A DNA stretch of 61,914 nt from Mesorhizobium sp. WSM3860 (GCF_002294995.1 NZ_NSGF01000027.1:1-61914), one strand, 5' to 3'; counted from the stretch's first letter, positions 1 to 9,481 are shown. Program-made: numbers and translations. The notes: a model not told the origin generated them from the letters alone.

Positions 1-80
1 TTCCCAGCCAGCATCTTGAATCTGATTTGCAGACCCTTGGGAATCCCTTCGATTCAATCCAAATTCATCCCGCTCTAGTC

Positions 81-1091
81 TTAGCGCCGCGCCGAAAACA
101 CCTTGAACATGCCATCGCGCGCGACCTCGGCGTGGCTGGAGAAGGCTCCCGCCAGCACCTGTTCGTAGGGCAATTGCCGGTTCGCCACCATGAACAGGCG
201 TCCGCCTGGTTTCAGTGCCTTCGACGCCGCACGGATCATGCCGGCGCCGATGCCCGGGTCGGCAGCCCTGCCGCTGTGGAAGGGCGGGTTCATGACGATC
301 GCGTCGTAACCTCGCTCGACCGTTTCGGTCAGAAGATCGGTCCAGAAGAAGCGCGGCTCGACAGCGGTTGCGCGGATATTGACCTTTGCCGCCTCCAGGG
401 CCTCGAAATCCGCTTCGTAGAGGTCGAGACGGGAAAGCCCTGTCGAGCGCTCCATCAGTTCCGCCGCCAGATAGCCCCAGCCGGCACAGAAATCGGCGAC
501 ATTGCCCGCAAGCCCCTGCGGCAGGCTGTCCAGCAGAAGCTTCGACCCTGCGTCGACGCGATCGAAGGAGAACATGCCGGGCGCGGTGCGGAAGCGGCCT
601 TCGACGGCCAGATCGGGGCTGGCGGCGCGAAGCGCCCGAGCCGCATCCATGCCGGCCTGGCGGAACCAGAAGGCGACGCCGTGATGCTTCGGCAGGTGGG
701 CTTCGAGCGACGCCAACGCGTCCACGCGCTTGCGCAGGCTGTCGATGCCGTCGTCCTTGCCGCCGGCGACGACGATCAGCCCGCCCGGCGCAACGCGCTC
801 GATGGCTTCGGCGATGCACAGCTCGTTATGGCCGCGATGCCGGCCGGCCAGCACAAGGGCAGCATCAAAGGCCGAGCCTTGCACCCGCGGCGTGACCGCA
901 TAGCCGGCTGCCTGCAGGGCACGAAAATGCGGCCGAAAGCCTTGCACGAGATGCAGCGCCGCAGCGAAGCCGCCGGGCAAACGGAAACCAGGCTCAGCGC
1001 CAAGGAACAGAACGCGAGCGTCCCTTCGCGGCAAAGGCAGCGCTTCGGCCTCGAACGGATAGAACAGCGTCTTCAGCGGCTCAGCGGCCAT
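81..1091 (-). CDS. RsmC-like class I SAM-dependent methyltransferase
   Basis: A 336-residue protein with the two-half layout of RsmC, the 16S rRNA guanine-N2 methyltransferase. The N-terminal half is a degenerate, probably non-catalytic Rossmann domain; the C-terminal half carries a SAM-binding loop near residues 198-212 (ADFCAGWGYLA, a variant of the usual DLGCGxG) and the N2-guanine signature NPPFH at 268-272. It therefore probably methylates a guanine exocyclic amine in rRNA. It is the last gene of the minus-strand run after pnp and is separated from pnp by a hairpin terminator, so it may have its own promoter. The exact target guanine cannot be told from sequence. The family call is firm; RsmC itself rather than a paralogue is inference. 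Confidence 0.85.
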   Translation of the reverse strand: MAAEPLKTLFYPFEAEALPLPRRDARVLFLGAEPGFRLPGGFAAALHLVQGFRPHFRALQAAGYAVTPRVQGSAFDAALVLAGRHRGHNELCIAEAIERVAPGGLIVVAGGKDDGIDSLRKRVDALASLEAHLPKHHGVAFWFRQAGMDAARALRAASPDLAVEGRFRTAPGMFSFDRVDAGSKLLLDSLPQGLAGNVADFCAGWGYLAAELMERSTGLSRLDLYEADFEALEAAKVNIRATAVEPRFFWTDLLTETVERGYDAIVMNPPFHSGRAADPGIGAGMIRAASKALKPGGRLFMVANRQLPYEQVLAGAFSSHAEVARDGMFKVFSARR

Positions 1092-1120
1092 TCACCTACC
1101 CTTGAAGGGCGCTTGAAATA

Positions 1121-1153
1121 GAAACGGGCGCGACCTTGCGGCGCGCCCGTTTC
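1121..1153 (-). terminator. Hairpin terminator downstream of pnp
   Basis: A perfect 12-bp inverted repeat, GAAACGGGCGCG / CGCGCCCGTTTC, with a 9-base loop starts 20 bases past the pnp stop on the minus strand. It is followed on that strand by a T-rich TATTTC. It probably ends the rpsO-pnp transcript ahead of the methyltransferase gene. Confidence 0.75.
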
Positions 1154-1172
1154 AATCATGCAGTCAGGCCGA

Positions 1173-3323
1173 TCAGGCGGCGTCTTCCTCGCCTTCCGGC
1201 TTCTTCTTCTCCTGAACGATTTCCTTGCCGGTCGCCTGGTCGACGACCTTCATCGACAGGCGCACCTTGCCGCGCTCGTCGAAGCCCATCAGCTTGACCC
1301 AAACCTTGTCGCCTTCCTTGACGACGTCGGAGGTCTTGGCGACGCGCTCATTGGCGAGCTGCGAGATGTGGACGAGACCGTCGCGTGGGCCGAAGAAGTT
1401 GACGAAGGCGCCGAAGTCGGCCGTCTTGACGACCGTTCCTTCGTAGATCTCGCCGACTTCCGGCTCGGCGACGATGGTGTGGATCCACTTCTTCGCCGCC
1501 TCGATCTCCTTGGCGTTGGCCGATGCGATCTTGACCGTGCCGTCGTCCTCGATGTTGATCTTGGCGCCGGTCTTCTCGACGATCTCGCGGATCACCTTGC
1601 CGCCGGAGCCGATGACGTCGCGGATCTTGTCGGTCGGAATGTGCATGACCTCGATGCGCGGCGCGAACTCGCCAAGCTCGGCGCGCGAAGAAGAGATCGC
1701 ATTCGCCATCTCGCCGAGGATGTGCAGGCGGCCGTCCTTGGCCTGCGCGAGCGCGATGCCCATGATCTCCTCGGTGATGCCGTCGATCTTGATGTCCATC
1801 TGCAGCGAGGTGACGCCATTGGCGGTGCCGGCGACCTTGAAGTCCATGTCGCCGAGATGATCCTCGTCGCCGAGGATGTCGGAGAGCACGGCGAAGCGTT
1901 CGCCTTCCTTGATCAGGCCCATGGCGATGCCGGCCACGGGCTTGGCGATCGGCACGCCGGCATCCATCAGCGCCAGCGAGGTGCCGCAGACGGTCGCCAT
2001 CGATGACGAGCCGTTGGACTCGGTGATCTCCGAGACGACGCGCAGCGTGTACGGAAACTGGTCGGCGGAGGGCAGCATCGGGCGGATCGCGCGCCAGGCA
2101 AGCTTGCCGTGGCCGATCTCGCGGCGGCCCGGCGAGCCCATGCGGCCGGTTTCACCGACCGAATAGGGCGGGAAGTTGTAGTGGAGAAGGAACTTCTCCT
2201 TGTACATGCCGGTCAGCGAGTCGACATACTGCTCATCCTCGCCGGTGCCGAGCGTGGCCACGACCAGCGCCTGAGTCTCGCCGCGGGTGAACAGCGCCGA
2301 CCCATGAGTGCGCGGCAGGACGCCGACCTCGGAGACGATCTTGCGGACGGTCTTCAGGTCGCGGCCGTCGATGCGCGCGCCGGTGTCGAGGATGTTCCAG
2401 CGCACCACCTTGGCCTGGAGTTCCTTGAAGACACTGCCGATCTGCTCGCTGGTGTACTTGGCCTCCTCGCCTTCTGCCGGCGCGAACGCAGCCTTGACCT
2501 TGGCCTTGACGGCGTCGACGGCGGCGTAACGCGACTGCTTGTCGGTGATCTTGTAGGCCTCGCGCAGCTCGTCGCCGACGATCTTCAGCATCTCGCCTTC
2601 GAGCGCGGAATAATCCGGAGCGGTGAAGTCGCGCGGCTCCTTGGCGGCGACCTCGGCCAGCTTGATGATCGCTTCGATCACCGGCTGGAAGCTCTTGTGG
2701 CCGAACACGACGGCGCCGAGCATCAGGTCCTCCGAGAGCTCCTTGGCCTCGGATTCGACCATCAGCACGGCGTCGGCGGTGCCAGCGACGACGAGGTCGA
2801 GCTTCGATTCCTCCATCTCGTCGATATGCGGGTTGAGCACATACTCGCCGTTGATGTAGCCGACGCGGGCGCCACCGATCGGGCCCATGAAGGGCACGCC
2901 AGAAAGCGTGAGCGCGGCTGAGGTGGCGACGATCGACAGGATGTCCGGATCGTTCTCGAGATCGTGCTGGACGACGGTGACGACGATCTGGGTGTCGTTC
3001 TTGTAGCCGTCAGCAAACAGCGGGCGGATCGGGCGGTCGATCAGGCGGGAAACCAGCGTTTCCTTCTCGCTCGGACGGCCCTCGCGCTTGAAGTAGCCGC
3101 CCGGAATCTTGCCGGCGGCATAGGTCTTTTCCTGGTAGTTGACGGTGAGCGGGAAGAAATCGAGGCCGGGCTTCGGCTCCTTCATCGAAACGACGGTGGC
3201 GAGAACCACGGTCTCGCCGTAGGTGGCGAGCACCGCGCCGTCGGCCTGGCGGGCGACCTTGCCGGTTTCCAGGATGAGCGGACGGCCGCCCCATTCGATT
3301 TCCACTTTGTGTTGATTGAACAT
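1173..3323 (-). CDS. pnp: Polyribonucleotide nucleotidyltransferase (PNPase)
   Basis: Phosphorolytic 3'-5' exoribonuclease of the RNA degradosome. The 716 residues are the usual length for alphaproteobacteria: two RNase PH domains, then a KH domain (IGSGGKVI motif) and an S1 domain (GTVVKTADFGAFV) before an acidic, lysine-rich tail. The start is set at MFNQHKVEIEW because AAGGA lies at normal spacing upstream and homologues begin here; the open frame runs 105 codons further upstream but that part has no family resemblance. It follows rpsO, as in most bacteria, after a 380-base gap. PNPase autoregulation through a leader hairpin is known in E. coli; a 16-bp palindrome at 3525-3540 could play that part here (inference). 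Confidence 0.97.
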   Translation of the reverse strand: MFNQHKVEIEWGGRPLILETGKVARQADGAVLATYGETVVLATVVSMKEPKPGLDFFPLTVNYQEKTYAAGKIPGGYFKREGRPSEKETLVSRLIDRPIRPLFADGYKNDTQIVVTVVQHDLENDPDILSIVATSAALTLSGVPFMGPIGGARVGYINGEYVLNPHIDEMEESKLDLVVAGTADAVLMVESEAKELSEDLMLGAVVFGHKSFQPVIEAIIKLAEVAAKEPRDFTAPDYSALEGEMLKIVGDELREAYKITDKQSRYAAVDAVKAKVKAAFAPAEGEEAKYTSEQIGSVFKELQAKVVRWNILDTGARIDGRDLKTVRKIVSEVGVLPRTHGSALFTRGETQALVVATLGTGEDEQYVDSLTGMYKEKFLLHYNFPPYSVGETGRMGSPGRREIGHGKLAWRAIRPMLPSADQFPYTLRVVSEITESNGSSSMATVCGTSLALMDAGVPIAKPVAGIAMGLIKEGERFAVLSDILGDEDHLGDMDFKVAGTANGVTSLQMDIKIDGITEEIMGIALAQAKDGRLHILGEMANAISSSRAELGEFAPRIEVMHIPTDKIRDVIGSGGKVIREIVEKTGAKINIEDDGTVKIASANAKEIEAAKKWIHTIVAEPEVGEIYEGTVVKTADFGAFVNFFGPRDGLVHISQLANERVAKTSDVVKEGDKVWVKLMGFDERGKVRLSMKVVDQATGKEIVQEKKKPEGEEDAA

Positions 3324-3703
3324 ATCTTGTCCTTCATGTGCGGAAAGGGCCGCGCCGTTCCAACGGTCGCGGAGCATCCCTTCCCTGGCTTCCTTCGGGC
3401 AGCCACGGGCAAGACAACGGGAAGCTCGACAGGTGGCGATTGCCGAGCGAGCATCCTGCAATCCTGCCCCATGACCGTCCATGGGCGGTTCCGAACGGCC
3501 CTTTGCGCTTCCGGAACCGGGTCTGGCCGACCGGTCGGCCGACCTTGCGCACGACGCCGGAAACCCCTGTTTCCGAGACGCGCCATGCGCGAATGCGAAT
3601 TTCGAGAGCGCGTCGCGCTCCACTGCGGCATCGGGCATCGGAGCGACCGATGCGCCAATGCGAGACCGGCGGGCTCTCCGCAGAGAGCCCGCCGGTCAAT
3701 TCG
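3324..3703 (-). other. rpsO-pnp intergenic region
   Basis: 380 bases with no convincing gene; the open frames on both strands lack family resemblance and clear ribosome binding sites. It holds the rpsO hairpin (3664-3697), a perfect 16-bp palindrome GGCCGACCGGTCGGCC at 3525-3540, and the pnp ribosome binding site just upstream of 3323. By analogy with E. coli this stretch may carry the RNase III/PNPase control site of pnp; nothing in the sequence proves it. Confidence 0.5.
3664..3697 (-). terminator. Hairpin directly after rpsO
   Basis: A perfect 15-bp stem (GACCGGCGGGCTCTC and its complement) with a 4-base CGCA loop starts 6 bases after the rpsO stop. No T-run follows on the minus strand, so it may work as a partial terminator, an mRNA-stabilising end or an RNase III site between rpsO and pnp rather than as a strong intrinsic terminator. 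Confidence 0.7.
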
Positions 3704-3973
3704 TCAGCGACGGAGACCGAGCTTGTCGATCAGCGTCTGATAGCGCGTGTCATCCTTGCGCTTGAGATAATCAAGCAGGCTGCGGCGCTGGGAAACGAGA
3801 GCAAGCAAACCACGGCGGGAATGGTTATCCTTCTTGTGGTCCTTGAAGTGCTCCGTCAGGTTCTTGATGCGCTCGGAAAGGATGGCAACCTGGACTTCCG
3901 GGGACCCGGTATCGCCCTTCGCGGTCGCGAATTCGGCCATCAGTTCTTGTTTGCGATCGGCAGTAATCGACAT
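3704..3973 (-). CDS. rpsO: 30S ribosomal protein S15
   Basis: 89 residues, the standard length of S15, which binds the central domain of 16S rRNA early in 30S assembly. The family signature is plain: GDTGSPEVQVAILSERI, then HKKDNHSRRGLL and RRSLLDYLK. A 189-base gap from corA, with a TTGACA at 4112-4117 on the minus strand but no clean -10 at standard spacing, suggests that rpsO has its own promoter instead of depending on truB. Confidence 0.98.
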   Translation of the reverse strand: MSITADRKQELMAEFATAKGDTGSPEVQVAILSERIKNLTEHFKDHKKDNHSRRGLLALVSQRRSLLDYLKRKDDTRYQTLIDKLGLRR

Positions 3974-4162
3974 CGTGTTTTTCCTTATCTGTTCGAGGAA
4001 ACGGGACGCCCTCAGCCGGGATGTCGTCCAGCAGGGGCCGGTGCAAGCAACGCGTCAGGGCGCGAAGCTGCCGCGCATATAGTGCAATTTCCCACAAAAC
4101 ACCAGCCTAATTGTCAAGCCGGCTTGTCGCAGGTCTTGCCGCAAAAACAGAGGGTTCTGCTG

Positions 4163-5257
4163 CTACAGCCACTTCTTCCATCTGAAGAAGGCGACAAGCC
4201 CGACAGCAACGACCAGCATGAACAAAAGTGCCGCCGGGTAGCCGTAATAGGCCTTGAGCTCCGGCATGTTCCAGGGCGAGCTATCCGGGTCGAAGTTCAT
4301 GCCCCAGACACCGACGAGGAAGGTGAGCGGCATGAAGATCACCGAGACGATCGTCAGATAGGAGATGACGTCGTTGGTGCGTCCCTGGGTCAGCGACAGA
4401 TGCATTTCGATCAAGCCGGTCAGCATGTCGCGCTGGGTCTCGACCAGCTCGATCAGCCGCAGCGCATGGTCGAGCGTGTCGTTGAAGAATATCTTGGTCT
4501 CGGCCTTCACGAAGGGCACGTCGTTGCGGATCAGCGTCGCCAGTGCGTCGCGCATCGGCCACAGCACGCCCTTCAGCACATTGGCGTCGCGCCGTAATTC
4601 GTGCAGCTGCCGCATCTGGTGCTTGTGGGGCGTGTTGAGCATCTGGTCTTCGATGCCGTCGACCAATTCGCTCACCGTCTCGATCGGCGGGAAATAGCTG
4701 TCGACGATGGCGTCGATCAGGGCATAGGCGAGATAGTCGGCGCCGCGCGAGCGCAGCCGGTTGGGCATGGGAGCCGCGATGCGCTTGCGCACTGGATCGA
4801 ACGGGTCGCCCTCGCGCTCCTGAAAAGTGACGACGAAATTCTCGCCGAAGAACACCGCGATCTGCTCGTAGCGATGCGCGGCGACATCGTCGATCATGCG
4901 CATGACGACGAAGGCATGGTCCTCGAAGAAATCCACCTTCGGCCGCTGGCCGGTGTTGACGACATCCTCCAGCGCCAGCGGATGGAGGTCGAAAATCCGC
5001 CCGATCTCTTCGATCAGCGGGATGTTCGCAAGCCCCGTGCAATCAAGCCAGACGATCGGCCAGCGGTCGCAATGGGTGTTGAGCTCGTCGATGCTCGCAT
5101 TGTCGATGGTTTTGTATTTCTCCGGCGAGATCAACGTCAGCCGAAGCTCGCTGCGCCGCGCCGCCGGATCGGCGATCAACGTGCCGGGCGAAGCGCCGAC
5201 CGGCGGCCGGCGGATTTTCGGCGGCGCCCGCTTTCCGACGGTCTCAGCCATTGCCAT
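4163..5257 (-). CDS. corA: CorA-type Mg2+/Co2+ transporter
   Basis: A 364-residue inner-membrane divalent cation channel. A large soluble domain is followed by two C-terminal membrane helices, with the pore signature GMN (VWGMNFDP) at the end of the first. The last residues are basic (FRWKKWL), as in CorA. The start is set at MAMAET because AGAGGA lies 4 bases upstream; an in-frame extension of 30 codons has no such site. The gene sits between truB and rpsO, which are neighbours in many bacteria. Transport of Mg2+ is the family default; a zinc-exporting ZntB-like role cannot be excluded. Confidence 0.92.
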   Translation of the reverse strand: MAMAETVGKRAPPKIRRPPVGASPGTLIADPAARRSELRLTLISPEKYKTIDNASIDELNTHCDRWPIVWLDCTGLANIPLIEEIGRIFDLHPLALEDVVNTGQRPKVDFFEDHAFVVMRMIDDVAAHRYEQIAVFFGENFVVTFQEREGDPFDPVRKRIAAPMPNRLRSRGADYLAYALIDAIVDSYFPPIETVSELVDGIEDQMLNTPHKHQMRQLHELRRDANVLKGVLWPMRDALATLIRNDVPFVKAETKIFFNDTLDHALRLIELVETQRDMLTGLIEMHLSLTQGRTNDVISYLTIVSVIFMPLTFLVGVWGMNFDPDSSPWNMPELKAYYGYPAALLFMLVVAVGLVAFFRWKKWL

Positions 5258-5343
5258 GATTCCTCTGGGCCATGAGCTCCCCCTGGGGCGCGACGTCATA
5301 GCAGTTCGGGGATCGCTGAACTGCTCTAACCGTCTGTTTTCAT

Positions 5344-5384
5344 GCAATTCCGGCGGGAACCGTTACACGCTTTCCTGGAACTGC
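5344..5384. repeat. Palindromic intergenic repeat, family A
   Basis: Imperfect palindrome with arms GCAATTCC and GGAACTGC in the truB-corA gap. Its core (TTCCAGGAAA, CGTGTA) closely matches the copy at 58882-58931, so it belongs to a dispersed rhizobial repeat family. Confidence 0.65.
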
Positions 5385-5407
5385 GGGCCGAAACTAGCCG
5401 AGTGCCG

Positions 5408-6370
5408 TCAACCGGCAAAGACCCGCTTGGGCTTGAACATGCCCTGTTCGATGGCGCCGATGGCGACGAGCTTGCCGCGCGCAGTGGCACAGGCCTCGTC
5501 GGCCTCGACCGGCGCGTCGCGCCCACGAATGATGACGGGATTGCCGAGGCGAATCTTGGTCGCGGCGTCGTCGCTGACGGCGACCTGCGGCAGGCAGTCA
5601 AGTGCTGCGGCGGTCTCGACCAGCAGCGCATCGATGGCGCTGAAATCGACCGGCACCTCGGCTTCTTCGTCCGAATTCTCATCGTTCTTGCCGCCAAAGC
5701 GCGCCGCTTCGAGCTCGGCGACGGTGACGAAATCGTCCGCCGTGAACGGCTCGACCTCGACGCGGCGCAACTCGGAGATGTGGCCGAAGCAGCTCAGATC
5801 GCGACCCATGTCGCGCGCCAGCGAGCGCACATAGGTGCCCTTGCCGCACTCGACCTCGAAGACGGTTTTATCGACGCCATGCTCGACGATGTCCAAACGG
5901 CCGATTTCGATCTCCCGGGCTAGAATGTCCACCGTCTCGCCGTCGCGGGCAAGATCGTAGGCGCGCTCGCCGGCAATCTTGATGGCCGAGAATTGCGGCG
6001 GCGTCTGCATGATAACGCCGGTGTATTTCGGCAGCAGCGCCCGCACCTCGACCTCGGCCGGGCGCCGGTCGCAACTGTTCGTCACCGGGCCTTCGAGGTC
6101 GTCCGTCGAGCGCTCCTCGCCCCAGGCGACGGTGAAGCGGTAGACCTTGGCGCCATCCTGCACGTAAGGCACGGTCTTGGTCGCCTCGCCGAGCGCGATC
6201 GGCAGCATGCCGGAGGCCAACGGATCGAGCGTGCCAGCGTGACCGGCCTTCTCGGCCTGGAACAGCCATTTGATCTTGGAGACCGCTTCGGTCGAGCCCA
6301 TGCCGACCGGCTTGTCCAGCACCACCCAGCCGGAGACCGGCCGGCCCTTCTTCTTGCCGCGGCGCGCCAC
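5408..6370 (-). CDS. truB: tRNA pseudouridine(55) synthase
   Basis: Makes pseudouridine 55 in the T-loop of tRNAs. The 320-residue protein has the catalytic aspartate in GTLDPLASG (D49), the KPVGMGST segment near the N-terminus and the TruB second-domain motif GTYVRSLARD. An acidic, low-complexity insert (NDENSDEEAE) precedes the C-terminal domain. The start codon is GTG and directly abuts the rbfA stop (TAA-GTG), which implies translational coupling in the nusA-infB-rbfA-truB operon. Confidence 0.97.
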   Translation of the reverse strand: MARRGKKKGRPVSGWVVLDKPVGMGSTEAVSKIKWLFQAEKAGHAGTLDPLASGMLPIALGEATKTVPYVQDGAKVYRFTVAWGEERSTDDLEGPVTNSCDRRPAEVEVRALLPKYTGVIMQTPPQFSAIKIAGERAYDLARDGETVDILAREIEIGRLDIVEHGVDKTVFEVECGKGTYVRSLARDMGRDLSCFGHISELRRVEVEPFTADDFVTVAELEAARFGGKNDENSDEEAEVPVDFSAIDALLVETAAALDCLPQVAVSDDAATKIRLGNPVIIRGRDAPVEADEACATARGKLVAIGAIEQGMFKPKRVFAG

Positions 6371-6787
6371 TTATTCCTCGTCCCTGTCGTTTTTATTCTG
6401 GTCGTCGAGATCGCGCGCGACCTCGGGCGATTTCAGCAATTCGTTGATCTTGGCGAAATTGTCGAATGACGTATCGAGCCGGAAGCGGAACTCCGGCATG
6501 TACTTCATCTGCCTGAGCGCACCGGAGACGCGGCCGCGAATGAATTTCGCATGCCTGTTGAGCGCCTCGACCACGGCACCTGCATCGCCGGCACCAAGCG
6601 GCGAGACGAAGGCGGTGGCGATCTTGAGGTCCGGCGACATGCGCACCTCGGAGACCGAGACGACGGTGTTCTCGATCACCGGGTCGATGATCTCGCCGCG
6701 CTGCAGGGCTTCGGATAGGGCGTGACGCACCTGCTCGCCGACGCGCAGCATGCGCTGGGAGGGGCCTGATGTTGTCGAACGGGACAT
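6371..6787 (-). CDS. rbfA: 30S ribosome-binding factor A
   Basis: 138 residues with the KH-like RbfA fold: a conserved N-terminal stretch (QRMLRVGEQVRHALSEAL) and a MKYMPEFRFRLD segment before the acidic C-terminus. It binds 30S precursors and helps mature the 5' end of 16S rRNA, notably in the cold. It lies 126 bases after infB and its stop touches the truB start. Confidence 0.96.
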   Translation of the reverse strand: MSRSTTSGPSQRMLRVGEQVRHALSEALQRGEIIDPVIENTVVSVSEVRMSPDLKIATAFVSPLGAGDAGAVVEALNRHAKFIRGRVSGALRQMKYMPEFRFRLDTSFDNFAKINELLKSPEVARDLDDQNKNDRDEE

Positions 6788-6913
6788 TTTTCTTCAGTCC
6801 TGAAATCGTGAAGCGCGGGATGGGACCGCGCCACATGTCTCAACTACGAAACGAGGATCTCGAGCGGCAGCCTTGCGGCCGCCGCCCGGTGAATTCCGGC
6901 AGCATATCCGAAT

Positions 6914-9481
6914 TTAGAGCGTCCGGCTCACCATCTCGACGCGGAAGCACTCGATGACGTCGCCGACGCGCATGTCCTCGTAGTTCTGGAAGGCCATGCC
7001 GCATTCCTGACCGCCCGGCACTTCCGAAACCTCGTCCTTAAAGCGCTTCAGCGTCTTCAGCGTGCCTTCGTGGACGACGACGTTGTCGCGGATCAGGCGA
7101 ACGCCCGCGCCACGCTCGACCTTGCCTTCGGTGACGCGGCAGCCGGCGATCTTGCCGACCTTCGAGATATCGAAGATCTCGAGGATCTCGGCATTGCCGA
7201 TGAAGGTCTCGCGCCGCTCGGGCGAGAGCATGCCGGAAAGAGCTGCCTTCACATCATCGACGAGGTTGTAGATGATCGAATAGTAGCGGATCTCGATGCC
7301 GGCAGCGGCAGCAGCCGTGCGCGCCTGCGCATTGGCGCGGACGTTGAAACCGATGATCGCAGCGCCCGAGGTCTCGGCAAGCGAGACGTCGGTTTCTGTG
7401 ATGCCGCCGGCGCCCGAATGGACGATCCGTACCCTGACCTCGTCGTTGCCGAGCTTTTCGAGCGCAGCGTTGATCGCCTCGATCGAGCCCTGCACGTCGC
7501 CCTTGATGACCAGCGGAAACTCCTTCAGCCCGCTCGCCTGCAACTGCGACATCATCTGTTCGAGCGAGCCGCGCTGGCCGGCATGCTTGGCCACCGCCTT
7601 CTCGCGCGCCAGGCGCTGGCGATACTCGGTGATCTCACGCGCACGCGCCTCGTTGTTGACGACGGCGAAGCGGTCGCCTGCCTGCGGCGTGCCCTGGAGG
7701 CCGAGCACCTCGACCGGCATTGCCGGCGGCGCCTCCGGCACATGCTCGCCGCGATCGTTGACGAGCGCGCGCACACGGCCCCACTCGTTGCCGGCGACGA
7801 TGATGTCGCCCGGCATCAGCGTGCCGGTCTGCACCAGCACGGTGGCGACCGGACCGCGGCCCTTGTCCAGCTGCGCCTCGATGACGGCGCCTTCGGCGGT
7901 GCGGTCGGGATTGGCCTTGAGGTCGAGGACTTCGGCCTGCAGCAGGATCGCTTCCAGCAGCTTGTCGAGATTGGTGCCCTTGGTCGCCGAAACCTCGACG
8001 TCCAGCACCTCACCGCCCATCGATTCCACGAACACTTCGTGGCGCAGCAGTTCAGTGCGCACCTTCTGCGGGTCGGCGTCACGCTTGTCGATCTTGTTGA
8101 TCGCCACAATGATCGGCACGCCGGCCGCCTTGGCGTGATTGATCGATTCGATCGTCTGCGGCATCACGCTGTCGTCGGCCGCCACCACCAGCACGGCAAT
8201 GTCGGTCACCTGGGCGCCGCGGGCGCGCATCGCCGTGAAGGCGGCGTGGCCGGGCGTGTCGATGAAGGTGATCTTCTGACCGTTCTTCTCGATCTGGTAG
8301 GCGCCGATATGCTGGGTGATGCCGCCGGCCTCGCCGGAGACGACATTGGCGTTGCGGATTGCGTCGAGCAGCGAGGTCTTGCCGTGGTCGACATGGCCCA
8401 TGATGGTCACCACCGGCGGACGCGACACCAGGTCTTCCGGGCGATCGGCGATGTTGAACAGGCCTTCCTCGATGTCGGACTCGGCGACGCGGCGGACCGT
8501 GTGGCCGAATTCGGAAGCGACCAGCTCGGCCGTGTCGGCGTCGATGACGTCGCCCGGCTTCAGGATCTGGCCCTGCTTCATGAAAAACTTGACCACGTCC
8601 ACGGCGCGCTCGGACATGCGCTGCGCCAGTTCCTGGATGGTGATGGTTTCGGGCAGGATCACTTCGCGCATAACTTTCTCGCGCGGCTCGTTGTGCATCG
8701 CGCGCTTGAATTTTTCCTGGCGGCGGCGCATCGACGATAGCGAGCGGCCGCGCGCATCTTCATCCGACAGCGCGGTGTTCAGCGTCAGCTTGCCGCGGCG
8801 ACGGTCTTCCTCGCCCTTGGTCGGCTTGGCTGGCCGCGCAACTTCCGGCGTGGCCAGACGGCGCACAGGCGCTCCGGCGCCGGCACCACCAGGGCGCCGC
8901 GGCTTGACCTCCTCTTCCTCGTCGACCGTGGCCAGCTCGGCGGCTTGCGGGGCGCGGCGTCGCGCTTCTTCCTCGGCGCGGCGGCGGGACTCGGCCTCGG
9001 TTTGCAAACGCGCCTCTTCTTCGGCCTGACGGCGGGCGGACTCCTCACGCTCGCGCTTGCGGCGCTCTTCCTCCTCGGCGCGGCGCTTGGCCTCTTCCTG
9101 GGCGCGCTGACGGTCCTCGACCTCACGCGCCTTGGAGCCTTCGAGCGCCCTGCGGCGCGCTTCCATCTCGCCCCGCGACAATTCGTTCAGCACCATGCCG
9201 GAGCGTTCCGGCTGCGACGGCGCCTTCGGCGCTTCCTGCACGGCGGGCGCGGGTGCCGCGGCTGCGGGCTTCGGCGTGAAGACGGACGGCGCCACCGGCT
9301 CCGGCTTGTCGCCGGGCAGCGAGAACTTGCGCTTCTTGGTCTCGACCACGACCGACTTGGTGCGTCCGTGCGAGAAATTCTGGCGCACGGTGCCCTGCTC
9401 GAGGCCAGGGCGCTTCAGCGTCAAGGTCTTCTTCGGCGTAACGCTCAACGTCTTGTCGTCGCCCGATTTCGTATCGCTCAT
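6914..9481 (-). CDS. infB: Translation initiation factor IF-2
   Basis: GTPase that brings initiator fMet-tRNA to the 30S subunit. 855 residues. The N-terminal third is disordered and charged, with a predicted coiled coil of Arg/Glu/Ala repeats at about 105-180. An IF2_N domain follows at about 275-325. The G domain starts with GHVDHGKT at 362-369 and continues with DTPGH and NKID; beta-barrel domains fill the C-terminus. The start ATG overlaps the ylxR stop (ATGA), so translation is coupled to the upstream gene. Confidence 0.98.
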   Translation of the reverse strand: MSDTKSGDDKTLSVTPKKTLTLKRPGLEQGTVRQNFSHGRTKSVVVETKKRKFSLPGDKPEPVAPSVFTPKPAAAAPAPAVQEAPKAPSQPERSGMVLNELSRGEMEARRRALEGSKAREVEDRQRAQEEAKRRAEEEERRKREREESARRQAEEEARLQTEAESRRRAEEEARRRAPQAAELATVDEEEEVKPRRPGGAGAGAPVRRLATPEVARPAKPTKGEEDRRRGKLTLNTALSDEDARGRSLSSMRRRQEKFKRAMHNEPREKVMREVILPETITIQELAQRMSERAVDVVKFFMKQGQILKPGDVIDADTAELVASEFGHTVRRVAESDIEEGLFNIADRPEDLVSRPPVVTIMGHVDHGKTSLLDAIRNANVVSGEAGGITQHIGAYQIEKNGQKITFIDTPGHAAFTAMRARGAQVTDIAVLVVAADDSVMPQTIESINHAKAAGVPIIVAINKIDKRDADPQKVRTELLRHEVFVESMGGEVLDVEVSATKGTNLDKLLEAILLQAEVLDLKANPDRTAEGAVIEAQLDKGRGPVATVLVQTGTLMPGDIIVAGNEWGRVRALVNDRGEHVPEAPPAMPVEVLGLQGTPQAGDRFAVVNNEARAREITEYRQRLAREKAVAKHAGQRGSLEQMMSQLQASGLKEFPLVIKGDVQGSIEAINAALEKLGNDEVRVRIVHSGAGGITETDVSLAETSGAAIIGFNVRANAQARTAAAAAGIEIRYYSIIYNLVDDVKAALSGMLSPERRETFIGNAEILEIFDISKVGKIAGCRVTEGKVERGAGVRLIRDNVVVHEGTLKTLKRFKDEVSEVPGGQECGMAFQNYEDMRVGDVIECFRVEMVSRTL

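Noticed and set aside
1..80. AT-rich first 80 bases as a further palindromic repeat or terminator
   Set aside because: Some partial symmetry (GATTC, GAATC, CCAAA blocks) but no clean stem and the element, if any, is cut by the window edge.
3324..3638. 105-codon N-terminal extension of pnp
   Set aside because: Open frame only; a good ribosome site and homologue length place the start at 3323.
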